Shown one piece after another: positions 12,474-26,100 of a DNA stretch of 64,000 nt. This DNA comes from Pegea sp. RAD2-039 (Eukaryota; Chordata; Thaliacea; Salpida; Salpidae), in contig JAQGEQ010000363.1 in the NCBI GenBank assembly GCA_034620365.1, forward strand, positions 1,054,001 to 1,118,000, given 5' to 3'. Numbering within the stretch: the first letter of the stretch is position 1; each line of letters begins with the position of its first letter. The notes beneath the pieces were generated by a model, which was not told where the DNA came from, searched no databases, and worked only from the letters and a program-made list of their open reading frames with translations. Both the position numbers and the translations under genes were made by a program.

Positions 12474-14445
12474 TTTGGTTGGACTATTTGCTTAATCTGT
12501 TTATATGTGAGATGGCGAATTAAAAGATCTGACTTTGATAATCAGATGTAAACCATTTTTGTGAAGCTTTTAAATATGTTGTTTTTGGAGTCTGTTTTCA
12601 TCTTTTGTTTTTAATGACCATTTATTTGGTCTGTCTATAAACTATTAGAACTATTCAATGATAAATTAGTTGGCTTTTATGACTGTTGAAAGTTTATGAA
12701 ACAAATAGATCAGCTGTTTACAACTAATATTTAATACAATTTTAAAACAAGAATCATCAAACGTTTTTCTCGAATTTCCACGGAGATTATTAAAAAAATT
12801 TTTGTAACTGTTTCTGGGACACATCCAACATAACTCTGAAGAAGTAGACCATTAATTAGTTAAAGAAGTACCATTGTGGTTGAAAAACAGAATTATTATT
12901 TTGAGATTTTTTTCGTTTCCTAGAATTGTTTTTTATAAATTATCAGAAACCTTTTAACAAACTTTACAATGGCATCAAAATTTTTTTATTTTTTTTTAAT
13001 GAAGTAGACTCAAGGTGAATAAAATTGACATTTTTTGATAAAGTTATAAATAAAAATGGAGTTAAAGTTCAAAGGACTATTTGCGTTTCCTCTAAAATAT
13101 ATTGATGCTGTACTTTGAGATTCATGAACAATCCGACAAATAAACTTTATGATCTCTAAACTGACGGAACAAATCTTATACGAATGAAGTTGGTCGATGT
13201 AAGACTGATGACAGGTTTCATCGAATATAAAACGTTTACAAGAATTGCTAATTTTGCTTTTCAAACCTTTCCAAATTGACTTTTTGAGGCTTAGGGTCAG
13301 CAGTAATATTTAATGGTGAACACGATTCTTTTCCATAAACCAATAACAAAATCTAGATAAGCTACTTGCTTTAAAAGGATTAGGACCTTTTATTTCTTCA
13401 GATGAATTATATTTGGAGTATTTCTCAATAATTTCTTTCATTTATGAAGTTCAAATGTCATCATTTCGTTAAGTTTTTTTTTGGTTTTTTTAATTCAGGT
13501 TTTGTCACAGCTAATTATCTTTCCTAGCTCAAGTGGCACTTATTTCCGTTCTCTTACAACCTTTCTTTTTTTTCTTTAGGCTTTAAACTGTATATTTTTT
13601 ATTTTCATTCACATATAGTTTGTCATTTAGTTTTTATTGCAAATGTTTTCCCAATATCTCTCTTTGTAATTCTTCCATAAATAAAGCCTACCAGCAAAAG
13701 TAATTTTAATATAATTAGATTTCGATCTCAATTACTATCGGTTTAGTATTAGATAAAGAACTTTTCTTAGAAATGTACACTTTAAATTTAAGTAGATGAT
13801 TTGTTGCAACCTGCTATTGACAGGTGTTTTTATGAGCCTTTCATCATAAAGCGCAATATTTGTTTGTAAGATAAGTTTCCCTCGGAATACCAGACGGTGT
13901 TTAGCTGAACTTTTGAACATAATTACTCGCTGAGCTATTATCAGTAGAAGTGTTCTTTTTATAATATCTAGACTTTTTCTTCAAATATTATTTACAACCT
14001 TTTGGCCTCTTTTTAATGGGCTTCTCTTATTTCTTGATGATATATAAATAATTGAAAAACGTTTCATACAAATATTTGTATCACAGTTTTGTATGAAGCT
14101 AGTATTTCATGTACCTCCATGCAAACTCAAACAATTTCTATTTGGCATAATTGCTCAAAAAATATAAAAAATGAAAAGGAATGATAATGGTTTTTTTTAT
14201 TGTAAAAGAAGTAGCATTTATTCAAAGAAATAATTATTTTACAAAATACAACTTTTGAAACTATTTCAAACACTTTTTCATATTTTTACAAGCTTTTATA
14301 TCTATTTACATTATGTAAGCATATAAATTTAATAACGAAATAGAAATGAAATCTAGTATATCAAAATAGATATTACAAATATTCAGTTGAACGTATAAAC
14401 ATAGTTACGAAAAGCAAGTTTACTTACTCTCCAAATATTTGTAAA
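12474..14445. other. AT-rich intergenic DNA between UPF0489 gene and 7TM gene
   Basis: The 3' ends of the two flanking genes face each other here. Nothing coding recognised; the short ORFs present have no recognisable motif. Confidence 0.5.
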
Positions 14446-15468
14446 TTAAGAATTTGTATTTTTTTTCTTTAAAGAAACCAGGTTAAAGACAACATTGAAA
14501 TTAACCGTATTATCTAAAACCACACTTCGATTCATAAACCAGCTGCAGAAAACTCCAGTTTTGTTTTGAAATGTTAACAGCACACATATCATGTTTATTA
14601 AAAGATTGATATCGTAAAGAGTCGATGATAAAGTTTTTAGCGTTTGATGAGATGATATTGATTGTGAAATAATCAGAACCAGTATATCAGACATTGAGCA
14701 AATTAAAGAGAGGCACACTGTAAACTTTGTAATATGACAAACTCTTCCACCAACAACACTAGACTGGACTCTATTTTTAAAACTATTCCGGTAAGCTTTT
14801 AAAGGATAACAGAGTAAAATGTTTAACAAAAATTGAGACTGAATTATACAACAAAGTGATATAATATTTGGGGAAAAATCGTCAACTTCTTCTTGGCGTT
14901 TTACGCAACCTAATCCTATAAATTCATAACTTTTAGGGTAGACAAATAGTACACAAGCTACTCCGCAACCACAAAATATCAAAACTAATGTAGCAACACT
15001 TACTACTTTAATCATAAATGAGTCAAGGTGCTTAAGACTCGGCTGAGTGTACAACATACGTTGACGAAACCAAAAAAATGTGTACGGTGGTAATATAGCA
15101 ATATAATAAAATACGTCTGCAAGATCTAATAGTACTTCGCATAAATGATCTTCACTTATACTGGATAAGTTGAAGGAAGAAATGTTATTCACCAAAACTG
15201 TAACTAATAAACGTGGTAATGTTAAAAGTGCTGTCAGCAAAGCTAATGTTGCTGATGTCGCCTTGTAGTTGTTGGTACGATTTTCTGATGAGGACCATTT
15301 CTTCAGCCTTATACAATAAAGAAAAAATGTAAAAGTGCTCCAAATAGCAGTGATGAGATTTACTGAACTAATTAATGTTACTAGCAACCATGCTTTTTTT
15401 GAAGACTCTTCTAGAAGAATTTTATTTGAATGATCTTTTCTATAAAAACTTTCGTTGAAGTTGTCCAT
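14446..15468 (-). CDS. Orphan seven-transmembrane receptor, intronless
   Basis: 340 residues in one exon. Seven hydrophobic segments are visible, at about residues 27-50, 70-92, 107-132, 152-173, 197-221, 245-267 and 279-300. The N terminus is short with a possible glycosylation site (NES). A cysteine at the start of TM3 (HLCEV) and one in the second extracellular loop (GLGCVKR) could form the disulfide usual in rhodopsin-like GPCRs. There is no DRY motif after TM3; the segment reads FFWFRQRMLY. There is no NPxxY in TM7 either. I place it as a divergent invertebrate orphan receptor at the plasma membrane; ligand and G protein are unknown. A chemosensory role is possible but not shown. The ATG is the first in frame after an AT-rich leader. 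Confidence 0.72.
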   Translation of the reverse strand: MDNFNESFYRKDHSNKILLEESSKKAWLLVTLISSVNLITAIWSTFTFFLYCIRLKKWSSSENRTNNYKATSATLALLTALLTLPRLLVTVLVNNISSFNLSSISEDHLCEVLLDLADVFYYIAILPPYTFFWFRQRMLYTQPSLKHLDSFMIKVVSVATLVLIFCGCGVACVLFVYPKSYEFIGLGCVKRQEEVDDFSPNIISLCCIIQSQFLLNILLCYPLKAYRNSFKNRVQSSVVGGRVCHITKFTVCLSLICSMSDILVLIISQSISSHQTLKTLSSTLYDINLLINMICVLLTFQNKTGVFCSWFMNRSVVLDNTVNFNVVFNLVSLKKKNTNS

Positions 15469-17829
15469 TCTATCAACCTTAAATAAATAAATAAAATTTT
15501 TTGATAAGTATCATCAATTTGTTTGTAAAAAAAGTTTGTTTGATAATTTACCAAAAAAATAGACTTTGTATAAACTAAGAGAAGTTTGAATCAGATAAAC
15601 TGCTTTAATCAAAGACTAATATCAAAGCTTTTGTTAGTTTATTTAGCAAAAGAGTTTTTGTAAGACATAATTAAGGTTTTTTACACCATGTAGTTTTGAA
15701 AGTCAAGATAAACCTAACTGTCTTACAACTTAACTGAATTCGTTTTAGTTCTTAAATTCCATTTAATCTTCCAACAAATCTGCTCAAACCAAAGTTTTTA
15801 GTGACCAAAAAATAACTTGCTTAAAAAGTTAATTTGAATTTAAGATTCGATCAGGTTGATAATATTCCAGAATAAAACGTAAACCAATCAGATTATAATT
15901 TTCATTGAAAAATAACTGTTTTTGTTATTGACTCTTGGATCACAAAGAGTTAATATTTACCAAAGTTATTCAATGAATGACAAAATAAGACTATCAAAAA
16001 GAATTTATTAATGGCGTTTTTACTTTTGAAAATTGTTTCAAAGTCATATTTGAAATATATTACTAAGTATCTCATTTGGAGCTAAAGAATGTTAAATCTG
16101 ATGTTAAATCATTCTACAGATTAAACAAATAAAATTGTTTAGATTCGTAATGAGTTGCTAGTATTTAAAAAAAACTGAGTTTAAAAAATTTACCTACTTT
16201 TGTACAAAACATTTAACTCTCATAAAAATTTTGCTGAAACTTTATTCTTCAATAATCAATTGATCAAATATCTAAAACTTTCGATAAACTTTCAGCTGAA
16301 AATATTTGGAAACCACTGGCCGATAAAAAGAAATTAAAAACGATTTACATACACACAAAAAAATCGAATTCCTGAAATACTCAGCAAGTATAGAAAACAT
16401 GAAGAAAATAAGATTTAGAACAAATCATTTTTAGATTTACTGTAAACAGTCGGATAATTCATATATATACCAGAAAGATCAACTTTTCCATTCTTATGTT
16501 AGAAAATTTCTAATCTTTTAAAAGCGATATGTATGTGAGTTTCGAAAATCCCATTTCTTTTAAAATAATGTAATTTTTACTGAAATATAAATTTAATATT
16601 GAAGGGATTTATCTTATATGTTAATAATTCATTTTTATTTTAAAATATTAGACATTAAAGGGATTTATTGACAATAAAATTTGCTGCTGGTACGTAAATT
16701 TTTTAAAGAGGAGATTTACTTACAGAGAACGTTGACTTCAATTACGATATAAATAATTAAAACTAGATACTTAATTTACTTTAGTATTTTTCATGTTTAG
16801 TAAAATTCAAATAAAATTCAAATAATTTTATTTGTATAATAGCAAATAGCAACATTAAATTTATTCGAGGTTGGTTGTTTTGAAAGTTTAGTGCTTTTAT
16901 TTTTATCATAGTTTATCATTTGAAAATTAATTGTGAAAAAATCACTTTTGTATAGACAATTTGATTAGAACTCTTTTTTAAACTTTATTGTTTCAAGCTT
17001 TTTGTTTTTAACTATAATTTATAATCATAATATAAACCAAAGTTTTTTCTGTGCACCTTTACGTAAGACTTTATTGACTAACAATAAACATATTCTGATA
17101 TTGATAGTGGTACCTTATTAAAATTTCAAACAATTTCAAACAAGTTTTTACAAAATAAATTTAAATTTTATGGATCATACAATTAACCAATGAAAGACTT
17201 TTATTCAGAAAAGTTCATTAAAGTAAAGAGTTCGTCTAATCTTGTGAGTACAAGTTGATCGTATTCAAATCCAGGAGACCCACCCTCACTAAAGATTACA
17301 AACATATAATTCTTTTAAAAGTGTGTTGATTGTTAAATCTTAGATGAACAAATATTTGATAATTACTAAAAAAATTACAATCATTAGACCTATCATTATG
17401 TTAAAAAATGCTTGAAATATAAGACACTATACGATTGCAAATTATACTTTCTGCATTGTATTTGCAATTAGCGATTTACAGTTATCTAACCTTATCCTTT
17501 TGTTGACGCTTTTTTCTTTCCTTAAAAATCACATTTTTTGTTCGAAAAAAGAAATAAAAATCGATCGTCTTTTTATTCGAAATAAATATTTAATGCAACG
17601 CAATCTGTTATCTATAATCGTTTTTTATCAATCACTATTTACTAAAATTATTACAAAAATAAATTAGTTTGTTAAACTATTGTTTAAAAACCCTTGCTTT
17701 GTTTTGAAGTTACATGCAAGCGCGATTTGAAATCGCTCTAAATAGCGTTCTTCACAAACAACTGAAGGATTGAGAAGAAAAAGTGACATCAAAGAGGAAG
17801 ATGAACTTTTCAAGGTATTTTAATTTCAA
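15469..17829. other. AT-rich DNA upstream of the 7TM gene
   Basis: No gene, RNA or transposon signature recognised. Presumed promoter side of the receptor gene. Confidence 0.5.
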
Positions 17830-20000
17830 TTTGGTTTGTTTTGTTTATAACACTATTCCTGGAGCACACCCAGTATGACCTTGCTTGGCCGACTAAGAAG
17901 AACTTATAAATGAGATTTAAGCTCAGAAGATCTCATATGCTGATGTAAACAACAAAACTTTAAAAATTCAAACAAATTTTTTCAATAATTTAAGAGCAGT
18001 ATCCTCTAACATCATCTCAACTATGCAATCTCAGACTGAAATTTCTGCAAAGAACTCTAAATCTTTCAACGTATGTATCTTCAACATTCCCGAGTCTAAA
18101 ACAAATGATCTAATTCTCAATATAAAACAACATTTTTAAACTTTCTTAAAGTTGGTGGAGAACAAAATTCTTCTAGTGAAAAACAGCGTCAAGACTTACC
18201 GGATTGGTTCAGCATCTTCTATTAATATACCAATCATCATGAAGCTTTCAAATCAATCAACCAAAAAAGAAATTGCTCAAACTCCGAAACCTAAGCATCA
18301 ACTGCCCTGACCAAACCAACCGTATTTATGTGCATCCAGATCAAACTAGAAAGTAATAAGAGTTTCACAGGAGACTGGTAAAAGAATTGTTTGAAAAACG
18401 GGAGGTTATCCAGTATTGATGAACTTTCTATTATCAATGAGTCGGTTTTGAAGCTTCAGCAATATCGTTTTCACCCTCAACTTCCCAAGGATTGATACAA
18501 TCAGTTTAGTAATAAATGAAAATTATCCTTTATGCAAAAAAATCTAAAACAGAAAACTTAGTAAACTACCAGCTAAAGAGTAATGAATATGAAATTGAAT
18601 TTGATAAGTGGCCTGACAATAGGTAAAGTAAAATTTGTGATAGCCGAATAAACTTCAGATCATCTATATCACCCCCTTGTTTATGAAAATAAAAATGTGT
18701 ATCTCAGTGACATATAAAAAGTTTTTTCGAAAGTTTTCACAAAAGACAAGGACTGCAAAACTATCATTTTTAAGTCGAAGGAATCTAATCGAATGGAGAA
18801 ATCTATCTTGTTATCACTGAACTTTAAATTTTCACTGCCGTCTATAACATCAGGGGCAAATTAACTCGTACACCTAAAAAAATTCTTCCTATTAAGGGAT
18901 CAGCATATTTTATAATACAACCTGTATTACATGCTTTTAATTCCACATTATCTTCCAGTTACGTATCTTTGCAATGGAAGAGTTCCATGATTATTCCAAT
19001 TCATAAATAAGGAGACAGAATTAAACTACTAAATTGTCAACCAATTTCTTTCAATAGTAGCTTCTGCCGTGTCGTTTAATTGATTATTTCATTGAAAATT
19101 CTGACTTATCTTCTCAACAATAATTTGCTCTATGATTATCAATTTGAATTCCTTTTTCAAGGATTTTCAAGGATTTTCTAGTTATCAGCTGTTGCCCTGT
19201 CTCCACCAGTGGCTATATTTCTCAGTAAATAATATAACAACCAACATCATCTGTACAGACATTTACTAAGTCTTTAATTCAATTTCACATCCCATATTAG
19301 TAAACACTTATACAATTTAACATTATCCAATTCTTGAATACAATGTTAGTGCATGGATGCCATATAAAGTTAGTGATATAAAAAAATCGAATCTGTTCAG
19401 GCCACATTTACGAGATTAGTATGCAGGAAACTTAATATTAAATACGATAGTTATAAACATCGTCTCAGTCTCTTCAATTTAAATACTTTGGAAATTCGAC
19501 GGATTAAATACGACTTAATTCTTATTTTAAAATTTATCCACAATTTAATTGAGATTCAGTTTGATGATTTCCTTTCCATTAGTCCTTCCCTCAAGTTATA
19601 TAAACTCAGACGAGATATATTACACCTTAATAAGCCTATATCACCTAGTACATCGGTCAGAGCAATTTTTTTCTCATACCGCCCAATTAACATTGAACCA
19701 GCTGCCATCAGACATTGTCATGTCTAAGTCGCTCGCGTTGTTCAAAAAGAAGTTGAACCGTTATAGTATTTCCAACATTGTCATTTATAAACTGTGATTT
19801 TTTCTCTTTTTCATATTATTAACATTCCATGTGATTGTTCACTGTTATATGCTTTGAGTGCTATTGAAATACCATGTGTTACATCTTTTACTTTCTATAT
19901 TTTTGACTAAATAGATGTTATTTGTGAGAATGTGTGTTAGCGAGAGGTACTCTCTTCAGCAACTCTCCTTTACATTTATTGTAATAGATAAATTAACCCA
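17830..20000 (+). mobile_element. Decayed non-LTR retrotransposon (same family), copy 2 with ORF1 remains
   Basis: An ORF1-like part is visible (VCIFNIPES at about 18060-18100; NRIYVHPDQTRK at about 18315-18355), as in L1/CR1-type ORF1 nucleic-acid-binding proteins. RT remains follow at about 18960-19080 (LQWKSSMIIPIH, then a degraded NYRPIS motif). From about 19338 to 20000 the sequence matches 9339-9995 of copy 1 nearly base for base, including CAATGTTAGTGCATGGATGC and the 3' UTR. Several stops and frameshifts break it. Most of the endonuclease and central RT appear missing, so it is internally shortened. It shows the family carried an ORF1, which copy 1 lacks. Confidence 0.8.
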
Positions 20001-20585
20001 ACTTTTATCTCTAAGATTAAGCAATTTCTTGAAAATAGACACCAACAAGTCATAATTAGTAAGATAAACTATATATGCTATATATTAATTGATATTAATA
20101 AACTATGTAGAATTATCTACAAAAATAAATAAACTGCCAAAGTCAAACAGCTGACCATGGACCCAAGTAGGGAATTATAAAATGGCATCACCAATTTCCT
20201 CAAAAGTCATAACAAGGTAGTTTTTAGTTGAGATCCAAAAATGCTAATTAGTGCGCTAAACAAGTTTTTACAGTGGCCAAAGCTAATGTCTGTACATCTT
20301 CGTTGGTTGCAAATCTCAGACCTTATTGCTACTATTTCAGCAATTTAATAGGAACGACTGAGCATACTTTCCAGAGACAGTTAATCAATGGAATAATAAA
20401 AGGGCCAATTTCGGCCGAGAACGGTCATGATGGATGTGCTCTGAGTGATGATATTAAAAAAAAACAAAGCAAAGCATAATGAAATACAGAGGATATATAC
20501 GAGCAACACACAGTAAAATGGATTAGAAAAATCCTTTAGAATTTCTTTTTCTCTCTAAAGCTGTTTTTCTCTCTCATCTTCAGTT
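20001..20585. other. Spacer between two LINE remnants
   Basis: A 68-codon open stretch at 20273-20479 has no recognisable motif and is not called. Otherwise nothing seen. Confidence 0.4.
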
Positions 20586-21240
20586 GTTTGCAAATTAGGA
20601 GCACCTTTCGGAGCGATCTGCTGCGATATCTTCCCAATTGCTGGTATTGATGTTAAGCGATTTCATATCGCGCTTGCAAGTATCTTTGAAACGTAGGCAA
20701 GGGCGGCTGGTGTTGAATTTGCCTTTAGACAACTCCCTGTATAACAAATTCTTTGGGATCCGTCCGTCATCCACTCGACCGACATATTCAAGCCAGCGAA
20801 ACCTTTGCTTGCTCAGCATAATATGCATTGAAGACAACGAAAAGTGTCGTGTTCATTTCTTAGCTTTCGCCGAAGTCCAAGATTCACTGGCGTACAGTAG
20901 CGTATAACAGATACGTACAGTAGGCTCTCTAGATAACAGGCTTGTTTCTGATAGATAGCTTTAGATAAGCCCAGACCCTGGAGGTGAACCATGCAAACGT
21001 ACCAGATGCTTTGGCGATGTGACTGTTGACCTCGGTTTCGATCGATGCTGTTGATATTATTTTTGAGCCGAGATAGACAAATTTATCTACAGGCTCAACT
21101 TCACAACCATCGATGTAGATTGGCTGTGGAACGTTAACCTCTTCGCTGAAAAATTTTATCTTTTTTCAGGCTGATTTTCATCCCAAAGTCTTGGCAGACT
21201 GCTGAAAATCGGTCCTTAGACAGATTAAACTTGAATTTCA
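20586..21240 (-). mobile_element. 3' end of a second, different non-LTR retrotransposon
   Basis: On the minus strand, reading right to left, it encodes the C-terminal part of a reverse transcriptase. DFGMKISLKK (about 21180-21210) is followed by EVEPVDKFVYLGSKI and IETEVNSHIAKASGTF (about 20965-21105). The tail is RFRWLEYVGRVDDGRIPKNL, then LYRELSKGK and DRSERC (20595-20837). This matches the common 'LRWxGHVxRM...RLPKxxxYGEL' ending of RTE/BovB- or Jockey-like elements and is unlike the CR1-like copies nearby. It is broken by a few stops and 5' truncated. Its GC content is higher than the flanks, suggesting a more recent arrival than the AT-saturated DNA around it. Confidence 0.8.
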
Positions 21241-23184
21241 AGGTTTCTTTTACTAGTGAGGCAAAGCTTTTTTTTATGCATTGTTAATGAGTTTAATAGC
21301 AAATGTGCTTTTCTGATATCATCAGTTGAAGATATGGTAAATGAGCTCGTTAAATATAATTTTTTGCTTTCAATGACTTAAAATGAGCCTATCAAAAATC
21401 AAGTTAATCCTGATACGGAGCATTTAAAGACTCTAATCTTCTGCCTCCTACAAATGTAAAGTGATTGCAGAAAGCAATGGGACTTTTTGCTTAGTTTTAG
21501 AAATAGATCTGCAATTTTTCGCTTAAGATTAAACGATTAAGAAAGGTTCATTACTTCCTTATGATAGAAAAAGAAACCCAGCATTTTGAAAAACTCGAAA
21601 AGGTTTTTACCCAATCAACATTAAAAATAAGTTTGTTATAAATTATCATCCAATGCTTTAGTCAGTAAAGAGCAATAAGGATAGGTCGTTATTCAAATTT
21701 TAAAGCCTAATTTTTTTTTCCTTTTCCTACAATTCTTTATGAATAAACAAACTAACATAATTTTGATACTTTTTGTGCATCATTGTATTTTTATCGTTGA
21801 TGTCTTCTAAAATATTCTAAACAATTGTTTATAGTATAAAAATTTATTCAGTATCAGTATAAAAAATATCTTAATATTAGTTTAGAGTTTTTTCACATAT
21901 AACACGCTTTCTACTGATTAATTTTGTATATTTTCCTTATAAAAATTCGTGTGACTATGAATAAACTTTTCTGATCTCAAGGTAGGCAGTCGTAACTAGA
22001 CATTTGTATGGCGGTTGTCAAAGGCTTTAAGACTTGCCGGTACCTACTAAAACATTTAAAAAATTTTTTTGAATTTTCAATAATTTCATGTTAAGTATTT
22101 AGCTGATAGTATAGTTGACTTGGTTAGTTTTATGCATGATTTGAAATTAGTTTCTAGATGTGTAAATTATAAGTCTAGTGTTTTAAAGTTTTATTATTTC
22201 AAATTTTTTATATGAATAGTTGTAGAATTTTTATATAGCTTTAAACATTTCCTCACATAGATTGTACAATAAATTGGTTATATATGTAAACGTTTTTATA
22301 AATTACTTCTGTCATAAGTTATCAATGTCTTCGATATTCGTGTTATTTTAATCTTTTTCTTGTCATATAAAACCCAGGAACATGTTTAGAGTAAGGTTAG
22401 ACCTGTTGAGTTTAATTTTTGGTGTGAGATGTCATGAAAATGGTTTGAATCTAAGATTATCAATGTAGAAAATCTTTATTTATTATTTTAAATTTTTTAT
22501 TATTTTTATTATTATTTTTTTTACATTTTAACTTCATTATTGTTTAACTGTTTGAAAAATGTAGATTGATTATAAGATAGAATTGTTATTAAAATACGAA
22601 TTTAACTTTACATTGTCCTTGTAATAAATATAAATAAACTGCTTTATTTAAGTATTTATTGGTTTATGATACAATATTTTGTACTTTAATTTATGAATAT
22701 ATTGTTATAAATATTTACTTTTGGCTTATTATTTTTGATGGCCATATTTTTCTTGGTAAGCAATACAGAATTTTATAATTGAAACATTAATTCTTTAGCT
22801 TTCTATCATATTAATTTTTGTGAAACAGAACATTATAATTTATATATTATGTTTTTAAGATACCTTTTTAGAAATTAGATATTTCACTTGTGGTTTTATG
22901 TAATATATATATATATTTTTCAATAATCAATAATTAGAAATTATTTCAAGCTTATTTTCTTATATTCTAAAATGTTTGTTACTTTTTTCATAAAGTCTCC
23001 GGCAAGCTTTGTGTTAGGCAAATTAATAATTTCTTAAAGAGATTGTAAACTAAGTTAGTATTTATAAATAAACGAAAAGAGATACTTGAAACGTTTCATT
23101 AATTTATAAGCTACAACTGTTTTTAGTGGTGTGTATAAACTGAATATACTTTATTCTGAAGCTGGTTATTTTAAAACAAACGTT
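21241..23184. other. AT-rich DNA upstream of PIAS
   Basis: No coding or repeat feature recognised. It includes the presumed promoter of the PIAS gene. Confidence 0.5.
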
Positions 23185-26100
23185 ATGAGCTCTTATACAA
23201 ATTCTCAGCCTGATTTACAGGTAAGATTTTTGCATGCTTGATTTTTTATATTTGTGTTCATAAGATTTTAAGCTAGATTTAAGTTTTAATTGCATGGATG
23301 AGTTTCACTAAAATTGTTGTTTTCATTTTTCATCAAATATTTTTCAAAATGTGATATATAGTACTTTAAAATAGATAACTAAGGCATGTATATAGTCTAT
23401 ACTTTCAAACTAACCTTGGTTGTTTATTTTATAAATTTAGGTTTTGATGTAAACCTGTTTGATACTTCAACAATTTTTTGTGTTTGAACTACAATATATT
23501 TTTTGTATGTTTTTATTCACAGAATGAAATATGATTTTATTAAAATTTTTATTACATTTATTTGAAGTCATAAAGTATCCTTATTTTCTTCTATTATACT
23601 ACCCTTGTACAAATAGGCATTAATACAACTATATGTTCCATAATATTTTGAAGAAAGTAAAGTAGAAAACTCATCAGGTTGTTTTTTCAATCTTTTTTGT
23701 TTGTGTTAACCATATGATCTATCAGGACATGTTCTTAAAAATAAACTTGTAATGATGAAAAATTATATTCTTAAATTGGGAGTAATTTTTGAAAATACAA
23801 ATATTTTATAATCATAATCTAAGCTATTATCATTATATTATTAATATAGTCTTGTTTTTTTAGTTATAATTTCTAAAAATCATACATTTAGGAATTATTA
23901 TTAAAAGATGTATCCTGACAATGTCTCCAGCTGTACTTAACCTAAACATGCCATTGTTATTATTAATATTCAAATAATGACCTTTTACCTAGTTGTTAAT
24001 TTCAATGTTTTTTGTTTATGATTAAAAAACAAATTTATCTTTAAAAAATTCCTTTTATTTTTAAAAATCTTGTCAATAATTAAAGTTTTTTGAAATAAAT
24101 CTTTCATATAATATATATATTATAAAAATCCAAATGAGAACTATTATGTCATGATCTTTCATATATTCTTTAATGTTTGATAGTTTTTAATTGTTACCCA
24201 TGTAATTGTTTATTGAAAAGTTAAAAGTTAGATGAAATTTATGTATATTGAAAAGGTCATATTATTGTTTTACATTTTTTAAAAGACTTCTGAATGGTTA
24301 AATTTTCTGTTTTAAATTGTGAATAAAATTTGATTTTGAAATGATAATATTTATTTATAAAAATCCACCCTTTTGAAGGCCATGATAGGTTTATATAAGA
24401 TATTTTGTGTAACAAACTTACTAAAGCTCAACTTTCATCTTTGCAGAGTATGATAATGTGTTTTCGTGTCCCTGAATTGCAGTCATTGCTTTCATTTGCT
24501 GGTCAAAACAAAAGTGGTCGTAAGCAAGAATTAGTTAACAAGGCAATTCAATTGTTACAAACGAATATTGGAGACAAATCAGTAAGAAAGCTAAACATGT
24601 TTATGCCCTTTTTATTTAGTTATAAAAATCAATAAGTTTATTTTCATTTAGCTTCAAGTGCTTAGCTACTAAATCTTTTTTAGATATTTGAAATGAGTCT
24701 GATTTCTAATCTGTTTTCAATCTGGTTTACTTTGACAATTTCAGTAATAGTTTATATGACATGTCGGTTTTTTGTATTTAAATTTTGTTGTTAACATGAG
24801 ACCTGGACCAGTTTGACATCTTGTCCTATAAAACCTGGTCACCTGCAATTCTAATTTGATATAAAATTAAAATATAATTGTATTGAAATGTTTCAAAAGG
24901 AATTCAATTTATGGATTTTTTGTTAATATAAAAATTTGCATGGTTTGTTAAAAAATATACACTCACTATTGTTTTTATTTCTTTTATTTTATTACTTCGA
25001 TTAAGGTTTGTGAGAATTCCTTTTTGAGCTGATAAATGTTTATCTGATATTTCACTGTCTACATATAATATCAATTTCATTTAGATTAAAACTGATGGTA
25101 ACATTTACAAAATTTGATCAATTTAAGTTTTCCGTCTTTTAGATACTACTTGCAGACTATGTTTTTAGCTCATAAAACTTAAACTCCCATTTTTGTAATT
25201 GATTCCTTTTGGCAAGTTGCTTTGTCTGATAATATTCTATTAATTGAGTTACACACTCTGTTAGTTATTTGTTACATGATTAAACTTCAAATTTGTTGTC
25301 ATTCTACTTTATGTTTATGCATGCACTTGCTTTGCTTTTAGCGATTTTATTTCTGATTAATATTTTTTTTGTCATGTAATCAGTCATTTGCATGAACGAT
25401 TTTACTAATCACTTTTGAGCTTTTTTACTGCTATTTTAGCAATGACCATTAAATTCAGTTCTTTTAAAATAATACTTTGGTGTCGTATAACATATTTTTT
25501 AATAATTATGTTAAGTATTAATATAAGTAGTTGATTAATTTACAGATACAATCAAAGATTAGAGATCTATACAATAGAAGATGTCCAGCTAGTGTTGGTA
25601 AAATCGAAGCTGGCATTCATGAGAGATATGACCATGAATATAATTTAGCAACTCAAAAGTATTTTCATTTTTAGCTTTTACTCTATCTTGTATATTTTAA
25701 GCGATTACTTAAATATATTTTCAAACTTTATTAAATATATTTTAATTATTTGAAATAAGATTTTAAATAGAAATAAATTTACTTGATCTTTTAGTAGTAT
25801 TTTTGTAACTCAGTTTACTAAATAGGAGTTGACTTTAAAACGAACTATTTATCCTTATATAAGACTTCTTTCTGTATGTACCACCGTAACTAAATTAGCA
25901 TAAAGTTTATCGAATGCTTCTGGAATGATTAAATCAATTTTACTTCAGATTAATCATCAAAATATTATTTGAATAATTGGTTTTAAGCTCACCATTAGAA
26001 GGTGTTTGATACCCACTAAGATTTGGGTGATATTTTGCAGCAAATATGATAGCTATGAAGATAATGTGAATATCCAGCATCCACCGACCACTGTACTACC

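Noticed and set aside
17225-17290. tRNA-like or SINE-like sequence (TATTCAAATCCAGG)
   Set aside because: Resembles a B box, but no matching A box or cloverleaf arms were found.
20273-20479. 68-codon open frame
   Set aside because: No motif, no signal, and it lies between LINE remnants; probably chance.
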